Positions 25,206 to 33,658 of a stretch of 64,000 nt of DNA are shown here, in pieces. A program made the translations under genes and the position numbers. Origin of the DNA: Deltaproteobacteria bacterium (lineage in GTDB: Bacteria; Myxococcota_A; UBA796; GCA-2862545). Below the pieces are notes generated by a model. The model did not search any database, was not told where the DNA came from, and was given only the letters and a program-made list of their open reading frames with translations. The stretch spans positions 1-64,000 of the forward strand of contig SBGP01000106.1 in NCBI GenBank assembly GCA_006226595.1, written 5' to 3'. Every line of letters starts with the position of its first letter. Position 1 is the stretch's first letter.

Positions 25206-25849
25206 AGCTGGCCGCGGTGGGCGGCAGCGAGCTGGTCCTCGCCGCGTTGATCCCGTGGCCGTGGTCGCTCGTGATCGCCTGGCCGGGCAGCGTGACCCTC
25301 GCGATGGGCCTGGCGACATGGGCGCGCACGCCCGGCATCCTCGGCAAGCGCGACGACGGCAGCTTTCCCCTGTGGAGCCTGGCCGTGTTCCTGCCGTGGC
25401 ACCTCTTGTACCGCGCCCTCGGCACCGGCAAGGTGCTCGCGCGGCGGCCGCCCACCGAGGTGCACGCCGGGTGGTGGGTCGGCGGCTGGCCCGAGCCCGG
25501 CGAGATCGATCCGTGGCCGGCCATCGTCGACGTGACTGCCGAGCTGCCGCGGATCGGCGACGGTCCCTACCACCTCGTGCGCACCATGGATCGCGGCGAC
25601 GCCACGCCCGAGGTCATCGAGCGCGCGGCGCAGTGGGCGGTGGAACGCCACGACCAGGGTCCCGTGCTCGTGCACTGCACGCAGGGCCGCGGCCGCAGCG
25701 TGATGGTGTTGTGCGCCGCGCTCGTGAAGGCGGGCCTGCACGCGACCTGGCGCGAGGCCTACGCGCACCTCGAGGCGAAGCGGCCGTTCGTGCGCATGCA
25801 GACCATCCAGAAGGATGCCCTCGACGCGTGGGAGGCCACGTGCGGCTGA
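25190..25849 (+). CDS. Membrane-anchored Cys-based phosphatase (dual-specificity/tyrosine type)
   Basis: The 219-residue protein begins with two or three hydrophobic segments (residues 5-45 and 65-82), so it is a membrane protein with a cytoplasmic catalytic domain. The signature VHCTQGRGRS gives the CX5R loop with Cys163. The general-acid Asp is probably in the GDGPYHLVRTMDRGD loop. Related small DSP-like enzymes remove phosphate from lipids such as phosphatidylglycerol-phosphate (PTPMT1 class) or from proteins. In this operon a phospholipid or lipid-phosphate substrate is plausible (inference). The GTG has a GAGGAG site and overlaps the GH3 gene by 16 nt. Confidence 0.8.
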   Translation: MDHGLKLAAVGGSELVLAALIPWPWSLVIAWPGSVTLAMGLATWARTPGILGKRDDGSFPLWSLAVFLPWHLLYRALGTGKVLARRPPTEVHAGWWVGGWPEPGEIDPWPAIVDVTAELPRIGDGPYHLVRTMDRGDATPEVIERAAQWAVERHDQGPVLVHCTQGRGRSVMVLCAALVKAGLHATWREAYAHLEAKRPFVRMQTIQKDALDAWEATCG

Positions 25850-26598
25850 CCCGACTCGGCGAGGGTCGGCCGGCGGTGCTCATCCCCGGCAACGAGCTTC
25901 CCGCGGCGTTCTACGCGAGCTTCGGCAAGCAGCTCGAGGCCCGCGGCATCGGCCTGCACGCCCTGACCCTACCGGGCTACGAGGGCACCCCGCCGCTCGC
26001 CGAGCCGAGCTGGGCAGGCATGGTCGAGGCCGCCACTCCCGTCGTGCGCGACACCCTCGGCGACGATGGCGTGCTCATCGGCCACAGCCTCGGCGGCCTG
26101 CTCGGTCTGGTGCTCGCCGCCGAGATCTCCCCGAAGCGGCTCGCGCTCATGGAGCCCGCGATCATCCCCTGGGGATTCCTCGCGTCGATCTCGGCGTGGA
26201 TCTACCAGCGCAGCGCCGTCGACGACGACCACTCCGAGGTCAAGCTGCAGGGACCGGGCTTCTTGCGGGTCGCGAACGCCGAGGCCTATCCGCAGGCGAT
26301 GATCGAGGCGGTGCGCCACAGCCGCATGTCCACCGACCTCGGCACCGCGCGCGGCCTGGTCCAGAGCTCGCCGGCGCTGTATCCGCTGCCCTACGCGGCG
26401 GTGCGCTGCCCGACGCTGCTCGTGCGCGGCGAGGCCAGCGGCCCCTACATCGCCGCGGGGATCTGGCGCCTGAACCGCCTGTTGCCCGATGCGACGCGCG
26501 TCGACATCCCCGACGCCGGGCACTGGCTGATGAACGAGGCGGACGCGCCGATCGCCGAGGCGATTGCCGCGTGGGCTAGCCCATCTGCCACTGCTTGA
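25840..26598 (+). CDS. Alpha/beta hydrolase
   Basis: A 252-residue alpha/beta-hydrolase-fold protein with the nucleophile elbow GHSLGG (Ser83), an oxyanion region at LIPGNE near the N-terminus and the catalytic His in DAGHWL near the C-terminus. The acidic triad member is probably the Glu in VRGEAS. It has no signal peptide, so it acts in the cytoplasm. It is the last gene of the synthase operon, and its GTG overlaps the phosphatase gene by 10 nt. It could be the missing thioesterase that releases or proofreads the product. Its 3' end overlaps the convergent DUF2585 gene by 23 bp. Confidence 0.85.
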   Translation: MRLTRLGEGRPAVLIPGNELPAAFYASFGKQLEARGIGLHALTLPGYEGTPPLAEPSWAGMVEAATPVVRDTLGDDGVLIGHSLGGLLGLVLAAEISPKRLALMEPAIIPWGFLASISAWIYQRSAVDDDHSEVKLQGPGFLRVANAEAYPQAMIEAVRHSRMSTDLGTARGLVQSSPALYPLPYAAVRCPTLLVRGEASGPYIAAGIWRLNRLLPDATRVDIPDAGHWLMNEADAPIAEAIAAWASPSATA

Positions 26599-27145
26599 TC
26601 GCCTCGATCGGCCACACGAGCATGATCACGTTGAGCACGAGGCTGTCCTTGATCCACAGGAGCAGGAACAGCTCGACGGCGACGAAGAAGCCGACGCTCG
26701 CGAACCAGGGGATCGACGCGGCGAGCGCGAAGCCGGCAAGGCAGCTGGCGATGTCGGCCATCGAGTTGAGCACGCTGTCGCCGAAGTAGTCGAGGCTGAC
26801 CGTGGTCTCGCGGTAACGCTCGATGACCGCGTTCGTGTTCTCGGCGATCTCCCACGAGGCCTCGAGTCCCGCACTGATCGTCGCGCGCCACCCGAGCCCG
26901 ATGCGCTCGCGAAGCGGCCACAAGAGCCCGAAGAACACCACGCCGTGGAGCACGTGCGAGAAGGTGTACGGATCGAGGAGGTGCTGGGAGTTGTGCTTGG
27001 ACCACACGTCGAAGCTCCACGGCACCGCGCTGCCGCACGAACACCACAGGCTGCGGCCCATGAACGTGAGCACGAGCGCGGTGATGCCGAAGACCACGGC
27101 GGTGGCGATGAACGAGCGCTTGTCGATGGGGGGTGCGTCAGCCAT
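26576..27145 (-). CDS. DUF2585 / UPF0314-family membrane protein
   Basis: A 189-residue protein with four or five membrane helices and the family pattern WSKHNSQHLLDPYTFSHVLHG, followed by LEASWEIAENTNAVIERYR and FGDSVLNSMADIASC. These match the DUF2585 (UPF0314) family, of unknown function. The conserved His, Glu and Asp residues within helices suggest metal binding or enzymatic activity. I chose the start at MADAPPID; the frame extends further upstream but reads like untranslated leader. Confidence 0.82.
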   Translation of the reverse strand: MADAPPIDKRSFIATAVVFGITALVLTFMGRSLWCSCGSAVPWSFDVWSKHNSQHLLDPYTFSHVLHGVVFFGLLWPLRERIGLGWRATISAGLEASWEIAENTNAVIERYRETTVSLDYFGDSVLNSMADIASCLAGFALAASIPWFASVGFFVAVELFLLLWIKDSLVLNVIMLVWPIEAIKQWQMG

Positions 27146-27246
27146 GCCGCAGCCTACTCCCTGGCCGGGCCGCGCACGCGCGACAACTCGCCGACTTAGG
27201 GCGAAGCGTCGTCGCACCGCCGGCTCCCGCGCGGTAAGCATCCGCC

Positions 27247-29841
27247 GTGAGTGCTCCCCTTCCCCTCGCCCAGATCGAGCTCACCGACCGCCACCGCGTC
27301 GGCGGAAAGGCGCTGCAGCTCGCCCGCCTCGCTCGGCGTGGCCTGCCGGTGCCCGACGGCTTCGCGATTCCCGTCGAGGTCTTCGCCGAGGCCCTGACGC
27401 ACGCGGGCCTCGATGCGCTCGCCCAGGAGGCCCACGAGCATCCGTCGGAGTCGAACTTCGCGGCGATGCGGGAGGCGGTGCGCGGGCTTACCCTCACGCC
27501 GACCCAGCGCCGGCTGTTCACGCAGGCCGCCTCGCGCCTGTCCGGGCGGCTCGCGGTGCGCTCCTCGGCCATCGACGAGGACGGCGCCCACCGCTCCTTC
27601 GCCGGCCAGCACCTCACCGAGCTCGGCGTGTCCCCGTCCCAGGTTCCCGACGCGATCCTCGCCTGCTGGGCCTCGCTGTACTCGGCGAACGCGCTCGCGT
27701 ATCGCCGCGGCGACGCCCGCGGTCCGCGCCCAGGTGCGATGGGCGTGGTCGTCCAGGAGCTCGTCGACTCGCGCGTCTCCGGGGTGATGTTCACCGTGAA
27801 CCCGCTCAACGGCTCGTGGCGCGAGATGATCGTCGAGTCCACCTGGGGCCTGTGCGAAGGCCTGGTCTCGGGCCGCGTGGCTCCCCACTGGAGCCTGGTG
27901 CGCCGGCCCCGACGCGCGCCGCGACCGGTGCAGCGCGTGCTCTCCCGCGTGCGCCTTCAGGTGATGCAGCAGGATCTTCCGCCCATCGATCGACGCTGGG
28001 TGGTACGCGGCGGCGAGCTCGTCGAGGAGCCCGTGCCCGACAGCCTCGTTCGTGCCGAGACGCTGACGCGCCGTGAGCTGCTGCGCCTGTGCCGGCTCGG
28101 GCTCAAGGTCGAGAGCATGCTCGGCAGCCCGCAGGACATCGAGTGGAGCTACGACGCCACCGGCAAGCTGTTCCTGCTCCAGGCCCGCCCGATCACCGCC
28201 ACCGCCCAGGCTCGCCCTCGCGAAGACGTGCTGTGGACCCGGCGGTTCATCGGCGAGCGCTGGCCAGAGCCGGCGACCCCCCTCGGCTGGTCGCTGATGG
28301 CGCCCGTGTTCGAGCACTTCATCGCCTACCCCGAGACCCAGAACAAGCTGCTCGGCGGCGGACCTGCCCTGCGGCTGATCGACGGCCGGCCGTACCTCAA
28401 CACGACCATCTTCCGGCACCTCGCATTCAAGCTGCCCGGCGCGCCCGCACCCCGGTTCATGACCGAGCTCGTACCCCCCGAGGAAGAAGCCACGTGGCAG
28501 CGCCGCTTCGCGATGCTCCCCGACGTCAGCGTGTACACCTCCGTGCTCCGCGAGACGCTGACCGAGCGCCGCTGGCGCCGCTTCGCGTTCAACCCGCTCA
28601 CCAACCACCTCGTGTGGGACGCGTTCGAGGCTCGCCTCGGAGAGGAGCTCACCCGGCTCGGGCGACGCCCGGTGTCGCGCCGCGATGCGCTGCGTCGCAT
28701 GGAGGCCCAGCTCGCCACGGTTCGTGAGTATGTGGGCATCCACATCGTGTCGCTGCTGTTCGCGAACCTGTTCTTCCAGCTGTTGGAGGGCTCGCTGGCG
28801 ACGTGGGCTCCCGAGGGCGCGGGCTCGCTGCTCACCCGCCTCGCGGTGTGCCCACCCGGGAACCTCACGCTCGCGACCAACGAGGCGCTGCACACCCTCG
28901 CGGCCAAGGCGAGCGACGCCGATCTCGATGCCCTCGCCGCCGGCGAGCCCGTGTCGGACGCGTTCGGCGCGGCCCTCGACCACTTCCTCGCCGAGTACGG
29001 ACATCGCGCCTCCGCGAGCTGGGAGGTGTTCACTCCCCGATGGCGCGACCACGCCGAGCTGCTCGTGCCGCTGCTCAAGAGTGCGCACGCGGGCGCCGAT
29101 CCCTCCGAGCGTGCGGAGCGCCAGGAAGCCGCCTTCGCCGAGGCCTCGGCAGAGCTGTCTGCCCGACTGGCCGCCCCGCAGCGGGTGATCGTCGGACTGC
29201 TCACTCACTACACCCGCCGGTACCTGCTGCTCCGCGAGAACCAGCGCTTTGCCTTCGATCACCTGCTGCTCACGCTGCAGGACACCGCCTACTGGCTCGG
29301 CGATCGCTTCGTCGACGACGGCATCCTCGACCGGCGCGAGCAGGTCGCCATGCTCACCTGGGAGGAGCTGTCGGCGCTGGTCCACGGCGAGCTCGAAGCC
29401 GCCGAGGTCCGCGAGTGGATCCTCCGTCGCGAGGCGCAGCACCACGAGCAGGCCCACTCGGCGCCGCCGGTGTTCCTGCGCGGCGACGACGGGGTCGCGT
29501 CTCCGCTCGTCGGCAACCGCCTGCAGGGCCTGGGGATCAGCCCCGGGCGGGCGAGCGGACCGGTCCGCATCCTGCGCCACCTCGCCGACGCCGAGCGCCT
29601 GCAGCCCGGCGAGATCCTCGTCGCCCCCGCGGTCGATCCAGCGTGGACCCCGCTGTTCCTCAAGGCGAGCGGCGTGCTGCTCGAGATGGGCTCGCGGCTG
29701 TCCCACGGAGCCGTGGTCGCGCGCGAGTATCAGGTGCCGGCGGTGGTCAACCTCGACGGGATCACGCATCGCCTGCGCGACGGCCAGCACGTGACCGTCG
29801 ACGGCACGCGCGGCGCGGTGTGGCTGCACGACGACGTGTGA
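27247..29841 (+). CDS. PEP-utilising phosphotransferase, rifampicin phosphotransferase (RPH)-like
   Basis: The protein has 864 residues. It starts with an ATP-grasp domain of the PEP synthase/PPDK type (GGKALQLARL at residue 19, VVQELVDSRVSGVMFTVNP around 165-185, EWSYDATGKLFLLQARP at the domain end). A long central domain follows, then the swivelling phosphohistidine domain with GSRLSHGAVVARE (His820). Size and domain order match rifampicin phosphotransferase better than PEP synthase, whose PEP-binding barrel is missing. RPH uses ATP to phosphorylate rifampicin, but many homologues act on unknown substrates, so antibiotic resistance is not established. The start is a GTG. It may be co-transcribed with the isomerase 25 bp downstream. 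Confidence 0.85.
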   Translation: MSAPLPLAQIELTDRHRVGGKALQLARLARRGLPVPDGFAIPVEVFAEALTHAGLDALAQEAHEHPSESNFAAMREAVRGLTLTPTQRRLFTQAASRLSGRLAVRSSAIDEDGAHRSFAGQHLTELGVSPSQVPDAILACWASLYSANALAYRRGDARGPRPGAMGVVVQELVDSRVSGVMFTVNPLNGSWREMIVESTWGLCEGLVSGRVAPHWSLVRRPRRAPRPVQRVLSRVRLQVMQQDLPPIDRRWVVRGGELVEEPVPDSLVRAETLTRRELLRLCRLGLKVESMLGSPQDIEWSYDATGKLFLLQARPITATAQARPREDVLWTRRFIGERWPEPATPLGWSLMAPVFEHFIAYPETQNKLLGGGPALRLIDGRPYLNTTIFRHLAFKLPGAPAPRFMTELVPPEEEATWQRRFAMLPDVSVYTSVLRETLTERRWRRFAFNPLTNHLVWDAFEARLGEELTRLGRRPVSRRDALRRMEAQLATVREYVGIHIVSLLFANLFFQLLEGSLATWAPEGAGSLLTRLAVCPPGNLTLATNEALHTLAAKASDADLDALAAGEPVSDAFGAALDHFLAEYGHRASASWEVFTPRWRDHAELLVPLLKSAHAGADPSERAERQEAAFAEASAELSARLAAPQRVIVGLLTHYTRRYLLLRENQRFAFDHLLLTLQDTAYWLGDRFVDDGILDRREQVAMLTWEELSALVHGELEAAEVREWILRREAQHHEQAHSAPPVFLRGDDGVASPLVGNRLQGLGISPGRASGPVRILRHLADAERLQPGEILVAPAVDPAWTPLFLKASGVLLEMGSRLSHGAVVAREYQVPAVVNLDGITHRLRDGQHVTVDGTRGAVWLHDDV

Positions 29842-29866
29842 CGCATACTCCCGGCGGAGGTGTTCG

Positions 29867-30427
29867 TTGACCACCCTCGAGTTCTTCTTCGACCTCGGGA
29901 GTCCCTACTCGTACCTGGCGGCCCAGCGGCTGCGGCACGGCGTGGAGGGCATCGAGGTGGCGTGGCGTCCCTTCCTGCTCGGTGCGGTGTTCAAGGCCAC
30001 CGGCAACACCATGCCTGCCGCGAACCCCGCGAAGGCCCGGTACATGTACGTCGACCTGCACCGCCAGGCGCGTCAGCATGGCATCCCGTTCACCTTCCCC
30101 ACCAAGTTTCCGCTCAACACCCTGCTGCCCCAGCGCCTGCTCACCGGGCTGCCCGTCCGCGACATTCCCCACGTGAGCCTGGCGCTGTTCGAGGCCTACT
30201 GGGTGCAGGACGTGGACATCGCGTCGCCCGAGCGCCTCACCTCGGTGTTGAACCGCACCGCGGTGAGTCGCGCCAACGAGCAGGACGTGAAGGATCGCCT
30301 GCGCGTCACCACCGAGGAGGCCGTCGCCCGCGGTGCCTTCGGCGCGCCCACCTTCTTCGTCGGCAGCGAGATGTACTTCGGCCACGACCGACTCGAGCAG
30401 GCGATCGCCGCGGCGCGCCGGGGATAG
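29867..30427 (+). CDS. 2-hydroxychromene-2-carboxylate isomerase-like DsbA-fold protein
   Basis: A 186-residue DsbA-family protein of the kappa-class GST / HCCA isomerase type (PF01323). FFFDLGSPYSYLA supplies the catalytic Ser near residue 12 in place of the thioredoxin CxxC. The C-terminal GAFGAPTFFVGSEMYFGHDRLEQ is characteristic. Such enzymes use glutathione in naphthalene and related catabolism or in detoxification; the substrate here is unknown. The start is a TTG with GGCGGAGG just upstream. Confidence 0.88.
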   Translation: MTTLEFFFDLGSPYSYLAAQRLRHGVEGIEVAWRPFLLGAVFKATGNTMPAANPAKARYMYVDLHRQARQHGIPFTFPTKFPLNTLLPQRLLTGLPVRDIPHVSLALFEAYWVQDVDIASPERLTSVLNRTAVSRANEQDVKDRLRVTTEEAVARGAFGAPTFFVGSEMYFGHDRLEQAIAAARRG

Positions 30428-30463
30428 GCGCGGTGCTACTCTCCTGTCGAAGACGGAGGTCGG

Positions 30464-30631
30464 ATGCGCCTGTTCCTGCTGATGTTCGTCCTGGGATGTG
30501 CGCCCCAGGATGACGGCGACTGCCCCACTGACGCTACCTGCAGCGAGACGGACACGGACACGGACGCCGACACGGACACGGACACGGACACGGACACGGA
30601 CACGGATGCCGACACGGACACCTCGTCTTGA
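30464..30631 (+). CDS. Small Thr-Asp repeat lipoprotein, 55 aa
   Basis: An ATG behind GGAGGT encodes MRLFLLMFVLGCAPQDDGD, a signal peptide with lipobox VLGC (Cys12). After a short Cys-containing stretch, residues 29-53 are almost pure Thr-Asp alternation with two Ala-Asp units. The DNA is a GACACG hexamer repeat. The protein would be a lipid anchor with a polyacidic tail and no folded domain. It may be a truncated relative of larger lipoproteins with the same linker, or a cation-binding surface peptide. Confidence 0.65.
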   Translation: MRLFLLMFVLGCAPQDDGDCPTDATCSETDTDTDADTDTDTDTDTDTDADTDTSS

Positions 30632-30701
30632 ACGGGCAGTCTTCGGACGTTCGACTGTGCTGATGTTCGGGGACAAACGTGGCGCGAATCCCAGCACAGG
30701 A

Positions 30702-30727
30702 CCCGCTAGACGTGGGCGTTTAGCGGG
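30702..30727. terminator. Hairpin between converging lipoprotein and M15 peptidase genes
   Basis: CCCGCTAGACG and CGTTTAGCGGG form an 11-bp stem with one G-U pair and a 4-nt loop. The stop codon of the leftward gene lies within it. There is no T-tract. It could end transcripts from either side. Confidence 0.4.
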
Positions 30728-31313
30728 GTGAGAAATGCATGAAGTCCTTCTGCTTGCCCGCCAGCTCGCCGCCCCAGGCCCAGCCAATGTCCGCGAAGGT
30801 CCGAACCAGCGGGCTCGACGCGGTGATCGACCGCGGGTCCTCGCCGGGCCGCCACGGCCCGCCGCGCAGCAACCGGCAGGTCTCGTCGAAGCGCACGCAG
30901 TCGTCGTACAGCCCGTTGTGATCGGCGTTGACGTCGACCGCGACCCCAAAGGCATGGTCAGAGAGCACGGTGCGGCGACCTTGCGCATCCAGCGGACCGC
31001 GTGAGAGCACCGGCCGGTACACGCTCACCGACACGACCTCCGCGCCGCCTGCGATGGCCTGGTCCAGCGCATGGGCGAGGTTGTCGGCCACGGCCGCGCA
31101 AGCGGTGAACGACAGGCCGTTGGTGAGTGTGCGCGACACCTGATCCTGCTCGCAGGGCGTGCACCCGAGCGGACCCTGCTCGGCCTCGGTCAGCGCGGAG
31201 CGCGGCTTGGACACGGCCTCGGCGGGCATCGACCGCGCCTCGGTCGCACTCCACACGACCGGCGTGTAGGTGCACTCCGCGGCCGAGGCCATGGCGAGGA
31301 TCAGGGCGAGCAT
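30720..31313 (-). CDS. M15-type D-Ala-D-Ala carboxypeptidase-like / extensin-like protein
   Basis: A 197-residue protein with an N-terminal signal peptide. The zinc-site motifs of the VanY/M15 or extensin-like families are visible: LSDHAFGVAVDVNADHN (HxxxxxxxD, around residue 120) and the C-terminal KDFMHFSP (xHF). These enzymes cleave peptidoglycan stem peptides in the periplasm. Four Cys residues in the N-terminal half could form disulfides. It is 13 bp downstream of mnmE and may be the last gene of that transcript. Confidence 0.78.
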   Translation of the reverse strand: MLALILAMASAAECTYTPVVWSATEARSMPAEAVSKPRSALTEAEQGPLGCTPCEQDQVSRTLTNGLSFTACAAVADNLAHALDQAIAGGAEVVSVSVYRPVLSRGPLDAQGRRTVLSDHAFGVAVDVNADHNGLYDDCVRFDETCRLLRGGPWRPGEDPRSITASSPLVRTFADIGWAWGGELAGKQKDFMHFSPR

Positions 31314-31326
31314 GCGCCCATCGTAT

Positions 31327-32649
31327 CTACTTGCCGATGCAGAAGCGCTCGAAGAGCCGCGACAGCACGTCCTCGCGGGTATCGGCGCCCGTGAGGCCGT
31401 CGAGGGCTTCGAGGGCCTCGGTCAATGCGTCGGCGGCAGCCGCTGGACCCGCCAGAGGCAAGGCTTCGCGAGCCTCGGCGAGCAGGTCGGCGGCCCCGTG
31501 CAGCGCCGCGGCCTGGCGACGCGACGCGACCTGGAGACGTGTGGCCCGCGCCTCGCGCCCGACCAGTGCCTCGCGGATCGCCTGACGCAGCGCCCCGATC
31601 CCCTCGCCTGTGTGCGCCGAGGTCGCGAGCCAACCCGTGGGGGCAGGCGCGCGATCCACACCGTTGGCGACCCGGAGATCGGCGTCGAGCCTTGCCTCGA
31701 TGGCGTGCACCACCGGATCGTCCGTGGACTCGACGGGCGCGACGAGCACGACCAGGTCGGCTTCATCGACGAGCTCCGCCGCGAGCGCGAGCCCCGCCGC
31801 CTCGATGGGGTCGTCGGTCTGCCGCTCGCCTGCGGTATCGAGCAGCGTCACCTGGAGCCCGTCGAGGTCGATGGCGAGCTCGAGCACGTCCCGGGTGGTC
31901 CCTGCGCTCGCGTGGACGAGGGCCCGCGGTCGCCCGACGAGCTGGTTGAACAGCGAGGACTTGCCCGCGTTCACCGGCCCCACCAGCGCCACCCGCGCCC
32001 CGTGCACCCACGCGCGGGAAGCGCGATGACCTTCCGCGGCTTCTCGCGCCTCGGTCTCGGCCAGGGCAAGGGCCGCATCCACCGCGTCGTCATCGAGCAT
32101 CACGAGCTCGTCGTGTCCCAGATCCAGGCGGGCCTCGAGCTCTGCCGCCACATCGAGCAGGGGCTCACGGAGCGCGGCAAAGGCCTGGGAGAGGCTGCCG
32201 TCGAGGGCCTCGCGGGCGAGCGCCAGGCCTCGATCCGAGCGCGCCTCGGCGACCTGGAGCACCGCCTCGGCCTGGACCAGGTCGAGCTTGCCGTGGAGCA
32301 GCGCGCGACGCGTGAACTCCCCCGGCTCGGCCAGCCGCGCACCCGCGGCCACGGCGGCCTCGAGAGTGCGCTCGACGATCCGCGGGTTGCCGTGAAGCGA
32401 CAGCTCCGCGGTGGGCTCACCCGTGTAGGTCCGCGGAGCCTTTCCGAGCCAGATCAAGCCGTCGTCGATGGTGCCCTGTGCATCGAACACCTCGCAGCGT
32501 CGCGGGGCTCCCCCCACCTCGGCCCCCGAACGCACGAAGCGCGCCAGCACCGAGTCCAGGCCCTCTCCCGAGAGCCGGATCAGCGCCAGCGCGCTCGCGC
32601 CGGGCGGCGTCGCCGCAGCGACGACGACGGTCACGGGTGCGACCCGCAC
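31327..32649 (-). CDS. mnmE: tRNA uridine-5-carboxymethylaminomethyl(34) synthesis GTPase
   Basis: MnmE, with MnmG, modifies the wobble uridine of certain tRNAs. The 440 residues show the N-terminal TPPG fold for folate binding (AAATPPGASALALIRLSG), a helical domain, and the G domain: G1 GPVNAGKSS, G2 GTTRD, G3 DTAG. The C-terminal end CIGK carries the catalytic Cys. The G4 position, normally NKxD, reads NGVD, which is unusual. I chose a GTG 11 nt behind a GGAGG; a second GTG five codons later would start closer to homologues. It follows jag by 31 bp in the rpmH cluster. Confidence 0.92.
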   Translation of the reverse strand: MRVAPVTVVVAAATPPGASALALIRLSGEGLDSVLARFVRSGAEVGGAPRRCEVFDAQGTIDDGLIWLGKAPRTYTGEPTAELSLHGNPRIVERTLEAAVAAGARLAEPGEFTRRALLHGKLDLVQAEAVLQVAEARSDRGLALAREALDGSLSQAFAALREPLLDVAAELEARLDLGHDELVMLDDDAVDAALALAETEAREAAEGHRASRAWVHGARVALVGPVNAGKSSLFNQLVGRPRALVHASAGTTRDVLELAIDLDGLQVTLLDTAGERQTDDPIEAAGLALAAELVDEADLVVLVAPVESTDDPVVHAIEARLDADLRVANGVDRAPAPTGWLATSAHTGEGIGALRQAIREALVGREARATRLQVASRRQAAALHGAADLLAEAREALPLAGPAAAADALTEALEALDGLTGADTREDVLSRLFERFCIGK

Positions 32650-32680
32650 GGGGCGGGCGTCCTCCGCGACCTCGCCATGC

Positions 32681-33658
32681 CTACTCGTCGTCCTCGTCGG
32701 CAGCGTCGGGCACGATCTGCACGACCTTGCCGCCGTCACGCTCCTCGGAGCGGCTGGAGACGCCCTCGAGCTCGCTGATCGTCATGTGCACGAGGCGACG
32801 GTCGTAGCTGTTGAGCTCGAGGTTGATGGTGATCACCTTGCCGGTCTCGATCGCGCGCTCGGCGGCGCGCTCGGCGAGAGCCTTGAGCTTCTCGGGGGCG
32901 TGGTCGCCCTTGCGGGAACGCTCGCGGCGCTCGCGGCGGGGACGCTCCTCGCGCTCCTCGTCGCCACGCTCGTCAGCCACGTCGACGTCGATCACGGGCT
33001 CACCGTGCTTGACGAGGGCCAGCTTGAGCATGTGGCGGATGGCGGAGAGGGTCGCGCCACGGCGACCGATCAGTCGGCCCGCCTTGTCCACGGTCACCGC
33101 GAGGTGCACGCGCTCCTCGGAGCCGGTGCCCTCGACGCTGCCCTCGAGGCTCATGAAGCCGAGCAGCTCGGTGAGCCACGCCGCGGCGAAGTCGCTCGCC
33201 TCGGTGGTGCCCTCTTCGGCGCCCTTGCGCTCGCTGCGGCCACCGCGCTCGCGACGGTCGTCGCGGTCGCGACGGTCACGACGATCACCGCGGTCACCGC
33301 GGTCACCGCGATCACCACGGTCGCGGCGGTCGCCACGATCACCGCGGTCCTTGCGGTCACGGCCCTTGCGCTCACGACGCTCGCGACGCTCGCCGCGATC
33401 CTCGTCGTCGCCGGAGTCCTCGCGGGGCTCGCCCAGGCTGCGCAGCTTCTGCGGGTCCGCGGCGGCATCACCGTCGGCAGCCCACGCGATCACCTTCACG
33501 CTGGAGCGTCCGCCGGCACCGCGAAAGTGGTCCATGTCGAGCTTGTACCCGACCTTGTCGGCTTCGACGCCGAGCTCGCCGGCTGCGGCGAGAATGGCCT
33601 TCTTGAGATCGGGTCCTTCACCGTGGACCGTGGTCGCGCCTTCCGGGATCTGGCTCAT
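32681..33658 (-). CDS. jag: Jag / SpoIIIJ-associated RNA-binding protein (KhpB-like) with Arg/Asp-rich linker
   Basis: A 325-residue cytoplasmic RNA-binding protein. It has a Jag N-terminal domain (residues 1-65), a KH domain with GRLIGRRGATLSAI (around 205-230) and a C-terminal R3H domain (NSYDRRLVHMTI near 290). Between the first two lies a low-complexity linker of roughly 75 residues, dominated by RGD, RRD and RDR repeats and encoded by imperfect GGTCACCGC-type DNA repeats. A second Glu/Arg-rich patch separates KH and R3H. Such linkers are longer than in most homologues and may bind RNA or phase-separate (inference). The ATG overlaps the yidC stop by 4 nt. Confidence 0.9.
   Translation of the reverse strand: MSQIPEGATTVHGEGPDLKKAILAAAGELGVEADKVGYKLDMDHFRGAGGRSSVKVIAWAADGDAAADPQKLRSLGEPREDSGDDEDRGERRERRERKGRDRKDRGDRGDRRDRGDRGDRGDRGDRRDRRDRDDRRERGGRSERKGAEEGTTEASDFAAAWLTELLGFMSLEGSVEGTGSEERVHLAVTVDKAGRLIGRRGATLSAIRHMLKLALVKHGEPVIDVDVADERGDEEREERPRRERRERSRKGDHAPEKLKALAERAAERAIETGKVITINLELNSYDRRLVHMTISELEGVSSRSEERDGGKVVQIVPDAADEDDE

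Noticed and set aside
27247-29841. Firm call of PEP synthase or of rifampicin resistance
   Set aside because: The PEP barrel of PEP synthase is missing, and RPH-like proteins include many of unknown substrate, so only a family call is made.
33240-33400. Independent repeat element in the jag region
   Set aside because: The repeats are in frame and encode the Arg/Asp-rich linker, so they are part of the gene.
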